Positions 59,729 to 64,000 of a DNA stretch of 64,000 nucleotides are shown here, piece by piece (position 1 is the first letter of the stretch; each line of letters opens with the position of its first letter). The notes beneath the pieces were generated by a model. That model saw only the letters and a list, made by a program, of their open reading frames with translations. It made no database searches and was not told where the DNA came from. The stretch spans positions 2,294,001 to 2,358,000 of the forward strand of contig NZ_CP020880.1 of NCBI RefSeq assembly GCF_002157855.1, written 5' to 3'. A program made the position numbers and the translations under genes. This stretch comes from Sutcliffiella horikoshii. GTDB taxonomy: Bacteria; Bacillota; Bacilli; Bacillales; Bacillaceae_I.

Positions 59729-60574
59729 ATGATTGTCATAAACGGAGAATCAATTACAGAAAGTACTCTTTCTAATCTAGAAGGTCTTGAAAAGACCATT
59801 TTTCAACGCTTACTTAATGATTCAGAGGTATATTCTTATGATTCTATGGAGGAATTAAGATTTGAGATAGCCTTACGGAATAATATTGTAGCAAGTGCCG
59901 CATTAATGGCACAAGGAGAAGCACGCTTTGAAACGTTTGCTGGTTCACAAGGCAACCCTGCTTATTGGAATATAACGGAGACTGGCGGCTTTTTATTACG
60001 AGAAGATGTCAATCCATCAGATGCCATAACCGATATTCTTGAAAACAGTCAATTTTATGCGTATGAGTGCGCAACTGCCATCCTTATTCTCTATTATCAC
60101 GCCATCTTAAATACAATCGGGCCTAAACTTTTTAATGAATACTTTCAAGACTTGTTACTTTACAGCTGGCATTTTGATTCAGATCTTGTCATGCAATCTG
60201 TCTACACTTACTATACGATTCCTGGTGATGTTGTTTACTTTAAAAACCCTGATTTCAATCCACTGACCTATTGGTGGAGAGGTGAGAATGCCGTGGTGAT
60301 GGGTGACGATTTGTATTTTGGGCACGGACTTGGAATAAAAGATGAAGCCTATATCATTGAGTTTTTGAATGGCACCAGAAAATTAGATGCTACTAAGCCC
60401 GCTTATCTGAGTGATTATGTTGCCCGCCCATCTTTTACACATTTGGCAAAGTTATTTTCGCAACAAAATAGACGAACCAAACACCAACATCCTGTCATTA
60501 TCCACCGCAAGAATTCCATTTCCCTCGATCGGTATTTGTTCTACTTGTATCGATCTTACCTTCCTAATCAATAA
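59729..60574 (+). CDS. tgl: Protein-glutamine gamma-glutamyltransferase Tgl (spore coat transglutaminase)
   Basis: A 281-residue Tgl. The nucleophilic cysteine lies in FYAYECATAILILYYHA (about residue 116); PGDVVYFKNPDFNP and WWRGENAVVMGDDLYFGHG are the usual family blocks. It forms epsilon-(gamma-glutamyl)lysine crosslinks in the spore coat. It is longer than the 245-residue B. subtilis enzyme by a basic C-terminal tail. A terminator follows. Confidence 0.93.
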   Translation: MIVINGESITESTLSNLEGLEKTIFQRLLNDSEVYSYDSMEELRFEIALRNNIVASAALMAQGEARFETFAGSQGNPAYWNITETGGFLLREDVNPSDAITDILENSQFYAYECATAILILYYHAILNTIGPKLFNEYFQDLLLYSWHFDSDLVMQSVYTYYTIPGDVVYFKNPDFNPLTYWWRGENAVVMGDDLYFGHGLGIKDEAYIIEFLNGTRKLDATKPAYLSDYVARPSFTHLAKLFSQQNRRTKHQHPVIIHRKNSISLDRYLFYLYRSYLPNQ

Positions 60575-60602
60575 AGGCCAGCTCCCACGTTGGAGCCGGC
60601 CT
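60575..60602 (+). terminator. Rho-independent terminator of tgl
   Basis: AGGCCAGCTCC pairs with GGAGCCGGCCT (one mismatch), followed by CTTTTATTT. Confidence 0.8.
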
Positions 60603-60605
60603 CTT

Positions 60606-60755
60606 TTATTTAGAATTTTGGACAAACCTCAATATTTCCAAAGCACGGTCTCCTTCTTTTCTAAGAAGTTCCTCCCATATTTGATCTCGTCGGCAATCCA
60701 GTTTAATAATATCATTAGCAAGTTTAAATGAATCAGTATTTAGAAACCCCTGCAA
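60606..60755 (-). CDS. Small protein, 49 aa, downstream of the FbpA-like gene
   Basis: TTG start with GGAGGAG six bases upstream, two bases after the preceding gene's stop. The sequence FLNTDSFKLANDIIKLDCRR continues with QIWEELLRKEGDRALEILRF, a soluble helical peptide reminiscent of small Spo0E-like or Fur-regulated proteins. No assignment is secure. Confidence 0.6.
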   Translation of the reverse strand: MQGFLNTDSFKLANDIIKLDCRRDQIWEELLRKEGDRALEILRFVQNSK

Positions 60756-60757
60756 CT

Positions 60758-60919
60758 TTATCTCCTCCCTTTTTCAATTAAATTCGTATATTCTTTTTTC
60801 AATTCACTTAACGTGTAGGTGGAAAGAACACTATGATTCATGAAAAAACCCGCATTAACAAGTTTGGTTATATAATACTCTTTGGCATCCTTGATAGCCT
60901 TGTTTAGTATCTTTGCCAT
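60758..60919 (-). CDS. FbpA family small basic protein, 53 aa
   Basis: The ATG has AGGTGAG upstream. The sequence AKILNKAIKDAKEYYITKLV then AGFFMNH and STYTLSELKKEYTNLIEKG fits the Fur-regulated basic protein FbpA family, which in B. subtilis acts with a small RNA in iron sparing. No good Fur box is seen upstream, so iron control is unproved here. It forms a two-gene unit with the 49-residue gene. Confidence 0.65.
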   Translation of the reverse strand: MAKILNKAIKDAKEYYITKLVNAGFFMNHSVLSTYTLSELKKEYTNLIEKGRR

Positions 60920-61020
60920 TCCACTCACCTCTCTTTATTACAGTTTAATTAACATATAAGTTGAATTCTTTATTTCTGTCAGAAGTTATCACACGGAAAA
61001 TATAAAAAACATCATTTAAG

Positions 61021-61037
61021 TGTAAGGTTTTCTTACA
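61021..61037. promoter_or_regulatory. TnrA box upstream of tnrA
   Basis: TGTAAGGTTTTCTTACA matches TGTNAN7TNACA exactly. Its centre lies about 51 bp before the expected transcription start given by TATAAT at 61068-61073. The -35 is poor, as in TnrA-activated promoters. Confidence 0.85.
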
Positions 61038-61067
61038 AACACACAGGAGTTCACGAAAGAAATGTAC

Positions 61068-61073
61068 TATAAT
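61068..61073 (+). promoter_or_regulatory. -10 element of the tnrA promoter
   Basis: A perfect TATAAT 30 bp before the tnrA start, with no recognisable -35 (AGGAGT at the expected place). The TnrA box upstream should supply activation. Confidence 0.6.
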
Positions 61074-61102
61074 AACTGTAAGAGCTCTAGAATAGGATGT
61101 GA

Positions 61103-61432
61103 ATGGCTATGACACAGGAAGATCCATCTTTGAAAGAGAGAAAAGTCATTTCAATTGGCACGGTACGCGATCTTACTGGTTTATCAGAAAGACAGATTAG
61201 ATATTACGAGGAAAGAAAGTTAATCTTTCCTGCCAGATCAGGCTCGGGCATTCGCAAGTATTCCTTCTCTGATGTCGAAAGGCTGATGGAAATTGCCAAT
61301 CAGATGGAAGAAGGCGTCCAGACTCATGAAATACGCAGAGAGTGGAAAAAGAAAGAAAAAGAGAATGAAAATTGGAAAAAACAAATGTTAAAAGGGCAAA
61401 TACAAGCGCATTTTAAACAAAATAGAAACTAA
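61103..61432 (+). CDS. tnrA: Nitrogen regulator TnrA (MerR family)
   Basis: A 109-residue MerR-type regulator with the TnrA/GlnR DNA-binding domain ([20 protein letters not shown], then [13 protein letters not shown] and [13 protein letters not shown]) and a C-terminal tail ([15 protein letters not shown]) matching TnrA, which contacts glutamine synthetase. TnrA switches nitrogen genes on during limitation. The upstream box indicates positive autoregulation as in B. subtilis. A terminator follows. Confidence 0.92.
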   Translation: MAMTQEDPSLKERKVISIGTVRDLTGLSERQIRYYEERKLIFPARSGSGIRKYSFSDVERLMEIANQMEEGVQTHEIRREWKKKEKENENWKKQMLKGQIQAHFKQNRN

Positions 61433-61469
61433 GCATGATTATCTCCTTGGAGGAAATCATGCTTTTTTC
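61431..61469 (+). terminator. Rho-independent terminator of tnrA
   Basis: AAGCATGATT pairs perfectly with AATCATGCTT, followed by TTTTTCTG. Confidence 0.85.
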
Positions 61470-61547
61470 TGTAACTGAATTTAATCTTAACGGAAAGGTT
61501 TGGTTATGCTACCATTAGCACATCAGGTTTTAAGTGGGGCGTGAAGT

Positions 61548-63308
61548 ATGTTTGAATTATTGTTAACCATGTTAGAGCGACTTGGTATTATTGTAACCGT
61601 TGCTTTTATCATGACTAGGCTATCTTTCTTCAGACAGTTGATCAATCGGCAGCAAATTGATAGAAAACAGCAAGCATATGCTATTCTGTTTTTTGGCTTT
61701 TTCGGTATTATCGGTACTTATACTGGTCTCGCTTTTAGTACGGAAACATTAGGTTTCAATCGTTGGATCACGGAACTAAACGATTCAGAGGCAATTGCTA
61801 ACTCCCGTGTGATAGGAATTGTGATGGCTGGTCTTCTCGGTGGATATAAAGTGGGAATTGGCGCAGGGTTGATTGCTGGTATACATCGCATGAGTCTTGG
61901 TGGTTTCACTGCTTTTTCATGTGGCTTTTCTGCTGTAGTAGCAGGCCTTTTGGCAGGTTTCATACGAAGCAAGTATAAGGGGAAAAGAATCAGCGTTGCA
62001 GTTGCGCTTCTGACCGGAGCATTAGCTGAATCCATTCAGATGGGCATCATTCTCCTTAGTTCTCAACCATTCTCGAAGGCTCTCGCCCTTGTGGAAAGTA
62101 TCGGACTTCCCATGATTTTTGCTAACGGGGTTGGGTCTGCCCTCTTTTTCCTCATCATCTTAACCGTCATTAACGAAGAGGAAAAAGTGGGAGCAGTACA
62201 AGCTCAAAAAGCCTTGTCGCTAGCAGAGAATACATTGACACACCTCAGAAAAGGATTAACGCCGGAATCTGCTAAAGAGACGTGCAAGATAATTTATCGG
62301 GAAGTAAATGCCAGTGCTGTAGCCATAACAGATATGGAGAAGATTCTGGCACATGTAGGATTGGGCAATAATCATCATAAAGCCCTCTCCCCCATCCAAA
62401 CTCATAGCACGAAACAAGTACTGAGATACGGAAATTTGTTGGTAGCAGGTAAAAATGACATACAGTGTCAGGACCCGTCTTGTCCACTTGGTGCTGTGGT
62501 TATTGCTCCGTTAAAGAAAAGGGATGAAACAGTGGGAACACTCAAATTTTACTTTTCTTCAGACAAAGAAATAGATAATGTGGTCATCCAGTTAATAACC
62601 GGACTCAGTTCCCTTATGAGTCATCAGTTGGAAATTTCTGAAGCTGAAAATGCATCCAAACTAGTAAAGGAAGCTGAAATCAAAGCTCTTCAAGCTCAAA
62701 TCAGCCCCCATTTTCTCTTCAATTCTTTGAATGTAATTGTTTCATTAATTCGCACCGATCCTAAGAAAGCAAGAAAACTACTGATTTCTCTTTCACATTT
62801 CTTTCGTCAAAACCTGACGGCGACAACTGCAAAATGGACCACTGTCCAGGAAGAGTTAAAACATGTTCAGGCATATTTGTCTGTAGAGGAAGCCAGGTTT
62901 TCCGATCGTCTTACCGTAACCTATCATGTTGATGAATCAGCGCTTTCCTATCTTGTTCCTCCCCTTTCCTTGCAGCCAATTGTTGAAAACGGGGTTAAAC
63001 ACGGACTTAAAGACAGGGAGGAAAATGCACATTTAATTATCGAAATAAAAGAGCGCGAATCTGATATTTACATCTCTATAAGCGACAATGGAATAGGCAT
63101 GACCAGGGAAAGAATAAGTGAACTTGGGCAAGATCAGGTCTCTTCCCCTACTGGTACTGGGGTTGGCCTTTACAATATTAATAAAAGACTTATAATGATG
63201 TTTGGCAATCAAGCAAAATTGCATTTTAATAGTGAAGCAAGCATTGGTACCACTGTTTCTTTTACCATTGCCAAAAAATTAAATAAGGATGATAAAACAA
63301 ATGGATAA
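61548..63308 (+). CDS. lytS: Sensor histidine kinase LytS
   Basis: A 586-residue LytS kinase. The 5TM-5TMR domain (about residues 1-210, with NSRVIGIVMAGLLGGYKVG and AGLIAGIHRMSLGGFTAFSC) is followed by a GAF-like domain (about 230-365) and the HisKA_7TM-type catalytic part: phospho-His in ALQAQISPHFLFNSLNVIVS, N-box PPLSLQPIVENGVKHG and GTGVGLYNINKRL. In Bacillus LytST senses extracellular pyruvate and controls the pftAB transporter. Its regulator overlaps the 3' end. Confidence 0.93.
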   Translation: MFELLLTMLERLGIIVTVAFIMTRLSFFRQLINRQQIDRKQQAYAILFFGFFGIIGTYTGLAFSTETLGFNRWITELNDSEAIANSRVIGIVMAGLLGGYKVGIGAGLIAGIHRMSLGGFTAFSCGFSAVVAGLLAGFIRSKYKGKRISVAVALLTGALAESIQMGIILLSSQPFSKALALVESIGLPMIFANGVGSALFFLIILTVINEEEKVGAVQAQKALSLAENTLTHLRKGLTPESAKETCKIIYREVNASAVAITDMEKILAHVGLGNNHHKALSPIQTHSTKQVLRYGNLLVAGKNDIQCQDPSCPLGAVVIAPLKKRDETVGTLKFYFSSDKEIDNVVIQLITGLSSLMSHQLEISEAENASKLVKEAEIKALQAQISPHFLFNSLNVIVSLIRTDPKKARKLLISLSHFFRQNLTATTAKWTTVQEELKHVQAYLSVEEARFSDRLTVTYHVDESALSYLVPPLSLQPIVENGVKHGLKDREENAHLIIEIKERESDIYISISDNGIGMTRERISELGQDQVSSPTGTGVGLYNINKRLIMMFGNQAKLHFNSEASIGTTVSFTIAKKLNKDDKTNG

Positions 63309-64000
63309 CATAAAAACAATCATCGTGGACGATGAACCATACAGCCGTGATGAACTAAAGCATTTATTAGAAGAGCATGATTGTCTGCAAGTAATAGGAG
63401 AAGCAGCAACAGGTGAAGACGCTCTTTTACTCTGCATGCAACATCAACCCGATGTCGTCTTTTTAGATATAGAAATGCCAAAAATGAACGGCTTGGATGT
63501 CGCCAAGCATTTAAAAGAGTTAAAAAAGTCACCTCTTATTGTTTTTGCCACTGCCTTTCCTAATTTTGCAGTGGATGCTTTTCGACATGAAGCGGTTGAT
63601 TATCTATTAAAACCTTTCGATGAGGAGCAATTATCCCAAACCGTGTGCCGACTTATTAAACATTTAGCACCAGAAAAGGAAACTCAACAACAACCTGCTT
63701 CCTCTAAGCTGGCAGTGGAATATGAAAATGAAATTTATTACCTAGATCCTCTTGATATCCTTTATATCAGCAGAGACGATCGAATTTCACGAATACATAC
63801 AAACACCCGCAACTTTGAGTCAAAACTCGCTTTAAAGGACTTGGAGGAAAGATTGCAAGTCTACCCATTTTTCCGGATACATAAAAGCTATCTTGTTAAT
63901 CTAAATTATGTGACAAAATTGACACCTTGGTTCAATGGCGCATATATGCTGGAGCTTACTGGCAGCTCCGAAAAGCTCTCTGTAAGCCGTAATTACGTAA
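63301..64000 (+). CDS. lytT: LytTR response regulator LytT (partial, runs off window)
   Basis: ATG 63301 overlaps the lytS stop. The receiver domain (about residues 4-120) has IIVDDEPYSRDE, phospho-Asp in VVFLDIEMPKMNG and the Lys in DYLLKPFDE. The LytTR DNA-binding domain starts at about residue 140 (EIYYLDPLDILYISRDD, then FFRIHKSYLVNLNYV) and is cut by the window end shortly before its expected stop. Confidence 0.93.
   Translation, partial: MDNIKTIIVDDEPYSRDELKHLLEEHDCLQVIGEAATGEDALLLCMQHQPDVVFLDIEMPKMNGLDVAKHLKELKKSPLIVFATAFPNFAVDAFRHEAVDYLLKPFDEEQLSQTVCRLIKHLAPEKETQQQPASSKLAVEYENEIYYLDPLDILYISRDDRISRIHTNTRNFESKLALKDLEERLQVYPFFRIHKSYLVNLNYVTKLTPWFNGAYMLELTGSSEKLSVSRNYV

Noticed and set aside
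60920-61020. Fur box upstream of the FbpA-like gene
   Set aside because: No sequence close to the TGATAATNATTATCA pattern was found; only generic A/T-rich promoter sequence.

Overview
The window is chromosomal DNA of a low-GC, endospore-forming Bacillaceae bacterium (Bacillus sensu lato). The evidence is two GerA-type germinant receptor operons, Tgl, an Hsp20-like spore protein, a YjcZ-type small spore protein, bacillithiol deacetylase BshB2, TnrA, LytST, and a long block collinear with Bacillus subtilis yodJ-deoD-yodL-yozD-yozE-yokU-kamA-yodPQRST. I cannot name the species. Most genes from 0.8 to 42 kb are on the minus strand. No tRNA, rRNA, CRISPR or intact IS element was seen.

Layout: (1) 1-1.7 kb: the N-terminal part of an ABC substrate-binding lipoprotein with a perfect CcpA cre site, and a nitronate monooxygenase-like flavoprotein. 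(2) 1.8-13.4 kb: a phenylacetate degradation locus with a hexapeptide-repeat protein, paaX, thiolase and 3-hydroxyacyl-CoA dehydrogenase, then paaABCD-ethD-paaF-paaG-aldehyde dehydrogenase behind an excellent sigma-A promoter and operator palindrome, and paaK. No paaE reductase and no fused paaZ are present. (3) 13.6-26.7 kb: DUF2812 protein, BshB2/YojF, an esterase, Hsp20-like protein, ZIP-like transporter, YodJ carboxypeptidase, YjbQ, DeoD, YodL, YozD, YozE, YokU and several small ORFs. (4) 26.7-39.1 kb: a lysine/beta-lysine pathway (kamA, sigma-54 activator, ablB/yodP, yodQ, yodR, yodS, yodT) interrupted by a four-gene germinant receptor operon (order D-B-A-C) whose C subunit carries an in-frame stop. 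kamA has a perfect -24/-12 sigma-54 promoter. (5) 39.7-47 kb: spore small protein, chemotaxis receptor, AlkD-like protein, TetR regulator with its palindrome, SGNH hydrolase plus ABC exporter, and an orphan phytoene/squalene synthase. (6) 47-57.5 kb: a repeat-rich accessory stretch with decayed Nudix genes, a secreted PHA depolymerase-type esterase, and a second germinant receptor operon (A-B-C). Two copies of a 155-bp sequence in direct orientation bracket about 7.8 kb of it. (7) 57.6-64 kb: MsrAB, CobW-type GTPase, Tgl, an FbpA-like small protein, TnrA with a perfect TnrA box, and LytS/LytT (lytT runs off the end).

The most unusual non-coding structure is a set of short-period tandem arrays placed just beyond Rho-independent terminators. 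The clearest is at 34891-35020: seven copies of a 10-bp core at an exact 20-bp period with unrelated 10-bp spacers. There is also a family of about 130-bp dispersed repeats, mostly in inverted pairs, each placed beside a terminator.
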